Shown: piece by piece, positions 1-13,130 of the stretch
Numbering within the stretch: the stretch's first letter is position 1
Layout of the letters: each line of letters opens with the position of its first letter
From: Rallus limicola
Taxonomy: Eukaryota > Chordata > Aves > Gruiformes > Rallidae
Length of the DNA stretch: 64,000 nt
Assembly (NCBI GenBank): GCA_022605955.1
Contig: JAKCOZ010000005.1
Location: forward strand, 5,242,001-5,306,000
Direction of reading: 5' to 3'
Notes under the pieces: model-generated
Databases searched by the model: none
Told to the model about the DNA's origin: nothing
What the model saw: only the letters and a program-made list of their open reading frames with translations
Position numbers and translations under genes: made by a program

Positions 1-3000
1 CTAATGGGATCATTCCACTGTATAGTATACTTGATTTCTGAAGGACAAGAGAGGAGTGCCCATAATCCATCCTGCTTATGGAGTATCAATTAATCAAAAA
101 ATCATCAGCAATGTGAGGAAACACATTAATTTCCTTTGCCATGGACCTGTGGGCTGTGCTATAGTAGGCTAGGTTTGTTGAGACCAGATTTTTGCATATC
201 AAACATCTTAAGCATCGTTTCTAAGATGCCCTTTAGAGGCCTACATATTAGAAAATGCTGAATTGCTGCCTTTCCATGGCATCCCATTCTGAACACCTTA
301 GCACATTTTTGGTGGCTTCACTGCTGGTAAATTCATATTACACATAACTTCCAGGAAGAGATGGAGTGCAAAAATAAAGTTGGGGAGAACCCAGTTATGG
401 TTCATCTTTAAATTTCCTCATACAAATCTATGTGATTTGGAAATTGTTGTGTTAAAGGATGATTTATTTTATTTTTTTTAATTCTGTCTTGAATTTTTAT
501 AGCACCCTTGGATAATAGCATTGACTTTGACATATCAGAGATTTGCAATCTACTCAAAACAACAATTTGATAAGTTCTGGGCTTAAACTCTTAAAAAACC
601 CAAACAGACCAAAAGTGTTTGTGTACTAGGAGACAGAACTTGTGTTTGAGTAGTTATCATCTTGTAGCATTTTAGAGCTCTCATAACTTTGCTTATCTGC
701 TGAGCTACATTCAGGAAAGAGAAACAAGTGGTACTTTCTAGATAGTGTATTATGTGAACAAATATCAGAAGCAGAAGGAAAGATTAAATCTACTTCTAAT
801 CTTTTACATTTGTCATGCTTTCTATCAAAGCTGTTGTAAGAGTAAGCTCCTGATACTGGTTTGTTTATAAGGTATGTGGCTGTGGTTGTATATGATTCTT
901 TGAGAGGCACCTGCAGCCACAGCAAGCTCAGTAGATAACTGGGCCTTTATAAAACAGCAAGATTTTTGTGCTTCTGTGCATGCATATTGGATGTTTGTAT
1001 AGGGGAAAAAATGTTTTTTAAATTAAATGCATTTCAAGGCCATTTTGGTAGTGCTGTCTTACCAAAGAAATTTTTTATTCACAAGACTGAACCAAAACAA
1101 TTTTAATAATTCTTCTGTAAATCTCTTGATTTAGGAATGGACATTGAGGCTGTAGAGAAGGTGGTCATGTGGAGAGTGATACCCTATTAAAATCACAGCA
1201 TCTGCTGTATTTCAAAACCAAGCTGTTCTAAAACTGAATAGCAATCTAAAAAAATCTGTCAAAACATTTTCACTTGACTGTGTGTAAAATTGCACCAGAA
1301 GGGTCCATATTATTGTTTCCAGTATTTCAAAGGGCTTTTAGGCATTTAGATGTTAGACATTATGCTTTCAGTTTTATCTAGGAATTGATGGTAAGAAATG
1401 TGTATTTTTTGTATAGTTTGCTGTGGTACCAATGACTTGGTATTTCAGCTTCGAGTACTTTGCTGAATCAGATCTTTTAAAGTAGTTTACCTTTTCTAAA
1501 ATGTTAGCAAATACTTGCTTTGTGCTAATGGAAGCTAGACCTTTGATTAACAGGTTTTTGAGAAAGTGAAATGTTAACACTTTCCTATGGCTTTACTTGA
1601 GATATAAAAGCCAACCTAACATGTTTTAACTCCAGCAGAAGATCAGAGGGTTTTTTTAGGTGATCTGTCTTCATTCAATAAAACTGACTAGTATTATGGA
1701 GGATAACTATATATGTATTAATAAGTATATATATATTTGAGCATATACGAGTGAGATTAATTATAGATTGTAAATGTAGAACATTGATCTGAGTGTCCTC
1801 TTGTTTTTCACCTTTCTTGAAAATGGTTTTCCCATACTGTCAGAGTATCAGCATCTAATATCCAGTTAATTTTCTACATCTCTTAAGCTACTCAAATGTC
1901 CAGAAAAAAAAACAGAACTACATTTTTTTTTTGAGACTGCTAGGAGGCAGACCTGAGAAGTGGAACTTCTGTGCAAACATCTATTTTGCAAACTCTTGGG
2001 AACTGTGTCTGTTATAAAAGCTTTTGTTATTGACATGGTTTAATGTTGCTTTTGAATATTTTACAAAGTATCTCTGCATTAGAGATGCACTAGAGTAACA
2101 TTGAAAAGACTTTCTATAGTCAATCAGCTATAGAATATGTTCTAATTCTTATTAAAGACTTAAATTTTATTGCAGAGTAAAATGTCTTAATGATGTGGTT
2201 TATCTATACCTGCTATATCTGTGACATTATCTAAAAATCCTTAAAAGATTGTTTAGATCAGCATGTTCTTCTGGAATATAAAAAACCCTGCCTATACTGA
2301 AAGCTAAGCAGATTCCTAGTCTTTGAAATATCTTTTTTCTACTCTGCAGAAGTTCAAAGGTGTTTATACAGACAGAGCAGTCATGCTGGCTTGAGCCTGT
2401 CTCCTGAAATTCCTGGTGTCTATTGCTGTCCTACAGAAATGGAAGTTTTCTCCCCTTTCACGTTATGTCTGCTAGCCTGCAGGCATATGGTCCCTACGTA
2501 ATTTGTTTCTCAAGTAGTGTAGTCAGTGTTGCCTGACCCAAAGGGTGTGTGATAGGAGAGCAATGAGGGCAATCTAAAACTGGTGGAGAGACAGGAAAAA
2601 GAGGGTAACAGTTCTTTCACATCTTTCCCTTCTGTCTTCTCTTCCCTCTGCCTCCACAGTGTCCTCCATTAGGACACTTCACCATTAAGAAAGCTGCTTA
2701 AAGTTTTGTTTCCTAGTACACTAGGGCTGTTTTCCTTTTTCAAAAGTACACAGTGATTTCAGGAACTTCCTGTGTTTTTCAAGTAGGCAGTGAGGAACTG
2801 AAGTCTTAGTGGACAACGGCATTTGGTGTGCTGTCCTGTAATGGTACCAGAGTTAGCTCAAAGCTGTCTTCTCTGCTGGTAGCATTTCTGGTGTCAGCAT
2901 TTGAGCTTATCTAAAGAGAAGTTTCCTTTGGGTGTCATGACTGTTGGCGCTCTGCTTCCAAATACAGACTAGCATTTTCAAGACAGACCAGGCAATTTGG

Positions 3001-6000
3001 GGTCTTTGACAGACAGGCTTAGGTCATTTAGTAGGAACAGTTAGGAATTTAGCTGTCACCTTTCTGCATTCCAGTCCTTGCCAGAAGCTCCTGCCCCAGA
3101 AGTGAGCTGTGTGCCAGCGCTTTTACCACTTTCATTCACAGCGTAGCATTTCTGTTGATGATTCACAGTTGGTACTAATGTGCTATGCAGTGAACTTGGG
3201 GACCAGAGGTGCATGTGTGTACCCAGCAGTGCTCTGGTGTGGGGGCAGTAATTTCCTGCAAAGAGGTGAGATGGACACCTGGGAACCTAATGTTTGAAAG
3301 CAGTACTTACCCACTTCAGTTGCTTAGCTAGAAAGCTCTTCACAAAAATATGTATCCAAGTGACAATATATCATAGTGTTGTGTGTTCACTATTACTGTT
3401 TTGTGGGATAATAAGGAATAAGAGAGAAAGTATGTGTGGGGGAAAAGGGTTAGAGTGGGACTGAAAATGGAATGCTGATAAGGACAAATAGTGATGTTGG
3501 CAAAGAAGTGATGTAATTGCACTTTGATAAGTGACATTTATGGGTTATGAAATACCTGTAGAAAATATCAGAGAAATAATTGAACCAGACATCTTTCAGT
3601 TCTGGTGATCTGTAAGCAAAAGCTTCAAAACTCTGTTTTATACAAAAATAAGTTTCTGCTTTATTATTTAACACAGATAAAATGATGAGCTGACTTTTAA
3701 ATTATACAACGTGCCCTTTTGATACATAGCGATACAGACTGAGAGATTTTTATGCTGAATTTCAAATTTCTAGTACCTTTGGGCTTCTTAGCCTTGACAC
3801 TGTCTAATTCACCTTGTTGCTTTCTCCTCTAGAGACTTCTTTCTTATTAAAGAAGATAGAAGACCCACAGAGGTTCACACGTGCCTAGCTCCTTTGAGAG
3901 AGTGAAATGAGAACAAGGAAAACGGAAAGATTTCTTTATCAAACTAAGTAACAACCAGACTCAAATTAAGAATTGGAAATTATTTTCAGGAAATTGCTGC
4001 TGTGAGCTGTTAAGTCTGGTCCCACCAGCTCCCTGCTCATGGCCAGTAATGACAGTAGAAATTTTAGCGTAATTGACATGAATGAAATGGAGAAAGTTCC
4101 CAACCAATTTCCACTTCCGACTCGTTTATCTTCTTGGTACAATATTTCCATTTCATTTCATGGTAACATGAATTCTTCTTTCCTCCTCTCCTTACAATTT
4201 ATAATTAATCCTAAAGTTATAAATACACTTCTTTTAAATGACTCTGAACAATTCATATAGATCTGGATGAAAATAAAATAGTTATTGTTATATTCAGTCT
4301 GTATGAGTAGATAAGGTTTTATATACATACTTCACTGATGACACAAAGTTGACTCTCTTTTTCAGTCCTAATTGTAGCTCACCAAAGAGAGTTGGTTCAA
4401 AAGGAGCACTATTTATCATCATTTTCAGGACCTGGAATCTATTCCTTATTTGCTAGGGGACAAAGATCACAAAAAAGTAGTAAGTCTGGAATACTGTCTG
4501 ATATGCAGTAAAATTGTACAATAGAACTATAGAGCTATGGAATAGCCTTTATGAAAGCCCTGAATTTAGTTTCTGTGTTCCCAGCCATTCCTAGTTCGTG
4601 AGATACATTTAAAATCAGTATATGTCTTCACCCTTCTATTGGCATAAGAAATGCTTCTGTCCTAAAGTCTGTGTATCACATGGAAACCATGCCTTGCCTT
4701 TACAACCGTAACAGCAGGAAGTCATTTACATGTTTTTCCTGCTCAGATGTTCAATATTATTTTGGAAATATAAAGGAGTCACCTGGCTACATGTGATTTT
4801 GTTGATACTGATGGAACATGACTTTTTCTATGATGGATTATGCCTTTTTGCTTGTACACCTGTTAGTATCCCTTCAGTCTTCCCTTGGTGTAGTTTCACT
4901 GTGCTACTCTAATCAGGAACCTTTCATTTTGCTGCTGACAGTGCTGAGAAATGCAAATATTCAAATTTGATGTGGCATCTTAGTTACCCCTGTGTTGCTA
5001 ACATCTTAGGATATAGCCCATAGGTGTGCCTGAACACTGAGGATAACACAGGGAAGAAACTGTAGGTGTATGGAGTGCATGTCTGGAGAGTTCTGGAGTG
5101 TAATACTGTTAATTGCCACTGCTTGCTGTAGCTCAGTATATTGTTCTAACTAACATTTATGGTTAAACGTTGCTAATCCTACAAACAAGTTTGTGGTTTT
5201 ACCCAGGAAAGCCATTTAGCCATATTCTGTTCTGACACTTTTCTTCTTTGCAAACCAAAAGTCCTAATAATTCTAAGGTTTTTGGGGTTGGTTTTTTTTA
5301 GTGCTTTTCCCTAAGATATTTAAAGTTTTTCTCCTTCTACTCTGTGACCACACCCATAGAATGGGGTATAACTGAAAGTGGGGTTGGGTGTTCAGAAATG
5401 AATCAGTTTGTACATCTTCAAAAGCTGTATATATTATCCATCTTCTGTTGACTTGTGAATCATTTGTCCCGATGCACTTCTGAAAAGCTGAACATCATCT
5501 TTTTTTTTCATACACATATCACTGTAGATCTGTCTGTATAATCTGTAGAAAAACAATGGGTTTTGTTATTTAGATGCAGATTTTTTCAGTTAGAATTTTA
5601 GAGGTATGTAGGGCTGAAAAAAAGATCTCTTTCAAAATGTGTTACAAGTTTACCAGTGTGGGGAAAAATGGAAAAAGGCAGTATATAATATTTGTGAGAT
5701 GAATTGCAACAGTGGAAAATATGATTCATTTGAATGTCATGAGACAGTAAGATACAAAACAAAGTTAATGGAAGGACTTGTAATCATTATGTAATGATTG
5801 CAACAGAGTCATAATGGTAAAAAACAAGAGACATTGAGGTAAATCATATCATTTACTTATTTATCTTCATAGCATGTGTTGCAAAATATACGTCTTCTGG
5901 TGTTCTATTGTGAGCACTGGAAACCTGTGCTTCTGTCAAGGAGAATATCAGCTTGTGTGGATGTTGCAGGGCAGTGGCACAGCAAAATAACTTAGATACT

Positions 6001-9000
6001 GTTCCTGCTGCTAATTTGCTTCAAAAATGATGTGGAAGAAAGCTGCTGTCTAAAAAAACTAGTGGAGAACTGTGAAGTTTTAAAGAACTGTAAATATAAA
6101 TTAAAAAAACCCAACAAACAACACTGTATTTTGAGTGGCTGTTTCAGATTTCCTTGGCTCACATGCCCTTGTGCTACTTACCTATGTAAAGTGGAAGAGG
6201 GAATGACCAGCAATTCAAGTTAAGGAACATACAGAAGGTCATAGTCATAAAGTTTACTGCCATCTTTCAGAGGTAAATGAGGCACTAAAATGCTGGCTCC
6301 TCTTTCTTGTGGCAAAGATAGAAACAAATGTAGGATGTGCCCTTTCTTGTTCACATTTATTCAACTTGAACAACACAAGCTTCTTTCATTTTCACCTTCT
6401 AAACATGTGCTTATCAGTGATTCTTTTTAAAAGAAAAAGTTAGTTTAAAAAAATTCAGCTCCCTGTCCCTTAAACTATTTAACTGCTAAATAGAGACAAG
6501 AAAGAGAAGGGAAGGCTTCCTAGATTTAAATATATTCATGAAAGAAATGTTAAATAAATCTGGGACTAGGAAGCTGACTAAAGGAGAATAGGACTTAGTT
6601 AAATACTCATATGGTTCCCACAGATTATTGAAAAGCATGTGGCCTTGTGATTTAACAGTCTGGGTCCTGTGGGTTTGTTCTATTAAGAAAAAGTGTCCTG
6701 TGTAAGGGACAGGAAACAAGGCTCTTCTCCCCAGACCGCAACTGCCTGCCACTGAGGCAAGCTTGATTTTATTCAGTGTGAGTATTGGCTTGGGTTTCTG
6801 AAAAGGAAGTTTTGGAAGCCTGCCTCGTTCATCAAAAATAATTTAAGGTGCCACCGCAGAGACAAGAGGGCTCCTCATTATTGTTTCCTGTATTTTCTGT
6901 TGTTGGCAGTCTTCCTGAAATAATTTGAGGATTACAGATATAATATTTTTGAGTGTAGAAAAATAGACCTCAACAATAAAATTCATGTTTTATTTCATCT
7001 AGGTTTTGGTAATATGCCTCCTCCTCAGTAAATACTGTGTTTTCTGGAAATGAAATCCTTTCTCTGAACAATAGCATCATTATGTCAAGCAATTCTGTAC
7101 AAGACCGAAGTTATAGCAATTAGCAAGAAATGAAAAAAAATGTGAATGCTCTTATAAACTTCTATGGACTGTCAGCAAAGGATTTTAAAAACACAGCCTA
7201 CTGAACTGCAGATTCTCAAACTACGCAATTTGAACATTTGTGTGACAACCAATTTTTTGTTCCCTGCAGACATTTTCCAACTAAGCCTGACAGTGAGAAT
7301 AAAGGAAATATTTAGGGGATGGGCAGATATGTAGCTTCATCCCTGGATACATAGCTGCTTTGAGGATAGGGAGCCTGATGAATGCAGTCTTTTTAAGTGT
7401 TTGCCTTTCTCATTCCAGAAATGGGATTCATACTAAGAAAATAATGTTTAAAATCTTACTGCATACTTTGTAACTGCCAGTTGTATGAGAATAAAGTTAA
7501 ATAACTTAATCACAACAGGCTTGAATATTTTAATTATAAATTGCCACCAGCTGAAAATAAATCATAAAAAGCAGCAATAAGGCAATTTAAAAGCTTCAAG
7601 TTGAAATGGTAATTTTAAAAAATATTTATTTTCCTCAGACTGTGTCAAACTTTTTATAAAAATTGAACTGAAACTGGATTTTTGGGGGGAACTGGGAGTA
7701 AGACACTGAAAATCACTGAATCATATATTCAACAATGACTCCTAGTGTAATAAAAAGGAGCAAAGTTTTCATTCTTTCTCTTTATCATTTGAGAAAATAA
7801 TAATGACGCTGTTGTGCTTGACTCTGAGTTCATGTACATGAGCATCTGTGACCAAAAGTGAAGGCTGTAGTAATAAGCAAAAGCTGTAGTAAAACCTTCT
7901 CTGACTCCTCTCCCTGTCTTCAACACTTTACCAGATTTATATAATTTCAGTAATCTTCAATGACTTTCCATTTCATGAATTTGTCCAACCTTATGTAAGC
8001 TTTGTTCTGAACCTGTAATATGCAGGATGATTGCTAAACTTAACAACTTGCTAATTAGCAGGCTGTTGTCTGGGGCTGGTGGTTTAAATGAAAAAGATTC
8101 CATTGATATCAGGCACTGTGCCTGAGAGAGGTTTCCTCAGTGTTCTTAAAAAGATTGGATAGAAACAGAGATTATTCCAATTATTTATTTTAAGATGAGC
8201 AGACCACTTCTGGCATATAAATCACATGATCTTTCTCTAAATTACATTATGTGGACCTGGTATGTTGAAAAGTCTGATGGAGCTCCTTTCATGATTAACA
8301 ATAGGGGATATAAAATGAAATATATTTCAGAAATTGCTCTGAGGGAGTAAAACAAATTGTCAAGGAATTGTTGCAAACATCTTTTTCAGATCCACAATGT
8401 TCTACTCTATTTTTAAATACCACTTGTATTGAGAATGTTTAACCTACCTCATTATGACTATTTACATGTGATCCATGTTAGGAAAATTCTCTGGGAGCCA
8501 AGAAAATGCAAAATGCTTAGTTCTTGTTACATTTATTACAAATGAACCATAGGATATGGACACAAATAAGAAGAAAACTCATGCTCATTCTTAATTTAGA
8601 AAGAACAGTGCAATTTAAAATATGCTTATTCATGAAAAAATAAAAGAATTTTAATTTGGTCGTATCTTAATTCTTGTGGTGTTGATTCATGAAACGTTTT
8701 GTGATTTAGAATAATAAATCCTTCAAAACCTTATAAATGCATCAATCTTATCATAATGAAGAGACTTTTTGGGTAGGATTGAAATTTTCTTGATGACTTA
8801 AAAAAGAGAACTTCTGGTCATTAATTTTAATTAATAAATTTGGTGTATAATGATACCAGCAAGGAAGCTTGAGCAGGCACTTGTGGATTTCTTCAGTTTA
8901 AGGATTTATCATTCACACTTCATCTCTTGTCTCTGTGTGTATTATGATTACAACACTCCATTGCTTTTTGCTTGTTATTGTTAATGTTGTAAAACAGACT

Positions 9001-12000
9001 CCTGGAAAGAGAAGCTGGAATAAGTAAGTCCTATTAAAAATAGCACCGTGGGCAATCAGATCCTGAAAGCATAAAAGAAGAAAGGAGGGAAAAAGTGGAA
9101 AAGACATATTCAGGGTCAGTAGCATAATAGTACCAGGAAGTGGCAATGAAAGGTAGTATTTTAACCACAGCTTCATTTTGTTTTCTGTTTCCCTGCCTGC
9201 AGTTCTCCTCTTTATCATCAAAACATCAAACATGCTCCACTTCAGTCGCTCTGTAACTGTGATAGCCAAGGGTGTCTTTTAGCCAAAAATAGCAAACAGA
9301 TTGGGTTTTATATATCACTGGAGCTGGAATAATTCATTAAAGAGTGAACCTGTTGGCCTCAAACAGTAAGTAGTATGCATGATTTGGTGACCCTTCTGTT
9401 CTGTATCTCATGAAGGTCAGTAATACTGAATCATTTGTCTCTGAAAACATATAAAGGACACGGAGTTCAGTATATAGACAAATCAGCATAAAACCAAACA
9501 GCATAGAAAAGTTGTAACAGACTGTAACATAGCTGCTGAAATATCAAGTTACTTGCAAGAAACCTTCTTGTGCCTAGGTTTACTCTGTATGTGGAACTCA
9601 GGAGATTATGGAAATTAGGTCAGAGGTAGTAGTTGTAGGCTTGTGACTTTTAGATTTTGAATTAGATTTTGTCCTAAATGGTCTAGTAATAATTACTCTC
9701 CACTGTAGTTGAATAAATTCATAGATTCTGCCACCTAATAATTCAAAATGGCATAATCCCACCACCCTCATTCATGATGTAGTTTTGCATATTGAATTAT
9801 TCAAAGGCTGTAGATGACAGCTTCTCTGGACTGATAAGTACACTGTCATGTGGGAATGGGCCTTATCAATACATGCTGTCAATTTCTGAATCTACTGTTC
9901 AGCATTGTAACATGTATTTTGAATTTTCAAGATCTTTCTGTTGTCTGTACTACTTGATTCTGGGACTTGCCTTAATGAGGAATTCCTTTTCTCATGTTCA
10001 GAGCAATAATAAAAGTTTTGGTAGCAGACCAATAATAAATAATAAACATTTAGTATCATAAGCTGGATGGATTTGTGTGGATCCAGATTTGATGATGACA
10101 TTCTAGATAATACAGTTTTAATCCAATTTTTCTTTGCTAGAGACATTTTAAAGTAAAAAAACATTAAAAGATAATTTCTTTATATGAAAAGTCTAATAAG
10201 ATTTGAAAGCTGGAATTCTAAGGATACTTTCTGTTTTCCTCTCTACGCCTTTCAAAATGTTGACAATAAACTGTTTTGAGTCAACTGTCTTAAAATTAAG
10301 GGTCCTAGTAGTGTATACAAAAGCATGATGAATGATATTACTGTTAGATGTTATGTTAAAGCATTGAAGTAACTTAGTTTAAATGTGATTTGCCAAAGTG
10401 ACATTGGGAATAACCTTGTATCCTGTTGCCATTCACTGACACTCAGAACTCATGTGTAGCAGTGTCAAAGTTGCATGGTGGCATAAGGGCTGACTGGCAA
10501 AGCAATATGTGACATCAGCTAAATTCATTTTCCATTTTGAGTCCACACTGAGCAAAATTGTTTATCTTCATGTAAACCATTTGACTGATTAATTTCACAA
10601 CTCCTTTTACTTTTACTCCTTTTACTTTCTTTGCTTTCAGTTTTATTTGCCTCTCCTGGACAATTTTATGTTTCCCTGCCTATGAAATTCCTTTACATTT
10701 TTTTAATGAGCTGAGGAGAATTTAAGGTTTTTTGAGAGTAAAGCATAACATCACCTTAAATAGATGCATCTCAAAAGGAAATGACATACTTAGTTATTTT
10801 TACCCATAATTAATGACCTATGTGCTTTGCACAGAAGCTTATTGCTTATATTTCTAAGATGGTAAATTCTAATCAGTAGTCAGTTTTATTCTTTTTTTGA
10901 CACCTGAGGGAGGGACTTTGCTGTGTACAAAAAATTCCTTAGCTGTTACACGAGCAAACCGCAGGCCATGCTTGCCATGTGCCGTTATTGCCTGGCAAGA
11001 TCTTGTATTCCCTATCAAGATTCCTGTCTGCCTTTTCAGTTGGCACGTTGCATTACCATTGCAATGCTTAAAGAAAGCTCTTCCATTTCTACCCTAAAGC
11101 TGTAATTACATTTAGGCCTTGAGCCAGAGATAACCCTGTGCTAGCAAAATGTTTTTGTGTATCTTGGAAACAGTATCAGAATGGTATTAACTGGATTTGT
11201 GTATTATATGTGATACAGGCAACCCCAGCAGCTTTATTCTTCCTGGAGCAAGAGACTATCTAATTCATTCTCCAAAGAATTGCCAGATTCCAAAGCAATT
11301 TGATAACCAGTGAAAGGGATGTCGATGACAAAAGTAAGTTACAAATCCAAGATTCCAATCCAACAAAGGATGTTTAACAACTAAAATAAATGGTACAACA
11401 CCTATGTTGACATGTGTTTTGCTGGATTGAGGCTCAAAAGCTTAAATGTTTTGAAAGGTGTATGAATTATATGGAGAAAAAAATTAAAATTTAAGTTTTG
11501 ATGCCCTATTAACTTGGTCATTGTGTGCAGATATTGAGCTTGCCTATTTTGATTGTTCTTGTTAGCAGTATAACATATTGCTACTTAAACTGTAAAAAAT
11601 AGAAATTTCATTGCTTAAGCTTTCATTTCTGTTTTTGTCAGAAAAAAAACCTGAAGTATCCACAGAGGTTATACTGAGCTACACTATGGGTACAAAGGTC
11701 AATTACAGAGAGTTCCTTCTCTGAGCACTTACAGAGGTGGCAAGACTGTATATGGACAGGTCTTACCAAATAATGCTTTTCTATCTGAGGTGGAATAAGA
11801 CTGATGGATGGACATAATAAAGTGAAGACAATTCTGGTTTCTCCCATGTACTCACTGAGATTTCTGTCCATCAGAACAGATAGAGGATACATTAGTTCAG
11901 ACCAATATTACCGTACCACCTCAAAGAGGAAGGTGGCACGTGAGTGAAAATGATGGACTGTGTTCATAAAGTCTGCTCAGGTTTTTGGATACTAAATGAT

Positions 12001-12930
12001 AGGGAGAAGAATGGAAGCAGAAGGAACTTTATTTTAATTCTACCAAAAATAGATAAAATTTAGGCCTCTTGGTCTCTCCTCGGTTTTCCATTAATGTAGA
12101 CAGAAGGCATAAAACTGTATTTATATATCACAGTCTTCAGCTAGGAATGATGTGAAGTATCTGTTAGCATATTAGCTAAATTTTGTGGGTTAAGAGCAGC
12201 TTAGTTATCTAACTTCACCGCTCATGTAAGTGCTTTGTTTCCCAACTAATGTGATAGTTGTTATCTGTTCTTAAATTTTACAAATATTTTTATTTGCTTT
12301 TAGCTGTCCACGCCTCTGTTAAGAGCAGTTTCAGAACAATTTATTAAACCTGAAGTGTCCCATTCTGTCAAGCAGTGATTCTAAGTGTGGCACGACTGTA
12401 TTTTCTTGAGATGTCTGGTCTTCATGTTTTTCTTCAGGACAACCAAAAGGTAAGAAAGGCTATCTCCACATAGCTACCCAACTGACACGTAGCATTGATA
12501 GTTTAGAGGTTGATAGAGAAGAAAATATCTTTCACTGTTAGTCAGGAAAGCTCTTTCTGTGTCTTAAGATGTATATGGAAGTACCTGGTCAGACTTAGGG
12601 CTGCAGATTTTTTAATATAAGGGTGCTTGCTGAAAGAAATGAAAACCAGAGAACACTGCTCCACTGTCGCCTACAAATTTTTTACATTATTATTTCCTCC
12701 TCCTTCTGAAGGGCTTATCAAAATAAAGAAAGGAAAAGTAGGATGAGAGAATTACTAGAGGGAAAAGGATGGATTCACTGATGTTTTGATTTAAATCAGA
12801 AAATTAAATCCTAATTTATTTTCCAGTACTTAATTTTAAAACCAGTTACAATTTTTTCTGGCAGAACAGTAGTGCCTTGTAAAGTCTTGATTTAAATGAC
12901 ATGAATTTTATGTCATTTCATCAATATTTG
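1..12930. other. Unique AT-rich non-coding sequence, no gene seen
   Basis: I see no gene, no CR1 or LTR match and no RNA gene in this stretch. Open frames are under 120 codons, lack domains and look like chance. Small features only: a short TA run near 1727-1736, a T/G tract at 5279-5299, and an octamer-like ATGCAAAT near 4950. Base composition suggests an intergenic desert or a long intron; the sequence cannot distinguish these. Confidence 0.6.
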
Positions 12931-13130
12931 AAGGGAAACTGGGCAGGTGAGCCAGCTGGCATGAAACAAGGATGTCAAGCTAGTTGGCTGAGAGGCTCTG
13001 TGGTTATCCAGAACTCAGAGTTCCCAAACTTGCTGCTGTGCAGCCTGTCAAATGCTGCAGGTCGCCTCATCTGCTGGCTGCCTGGCTGGCAGGGGCTGTG
13101 TAGCTGTCCAGTTGCACAGCAGTGAGGCTT
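12931..13130. other. Local GC-richer patch of unknown nature
   Basis: About 200 bases are clearly richer in G and C than the surroundings, with repeated CTGGCTG/CTGCTG-like words. An open frame of 74 codons runs through it on the plus strand (12901-13125), but the product has no domain I recognise. It is not CpG-dense, so it is not a clear promoter. It could be an exon of an uncharacterised transcript, an old repeat or chance variation. Confidence 0.3.
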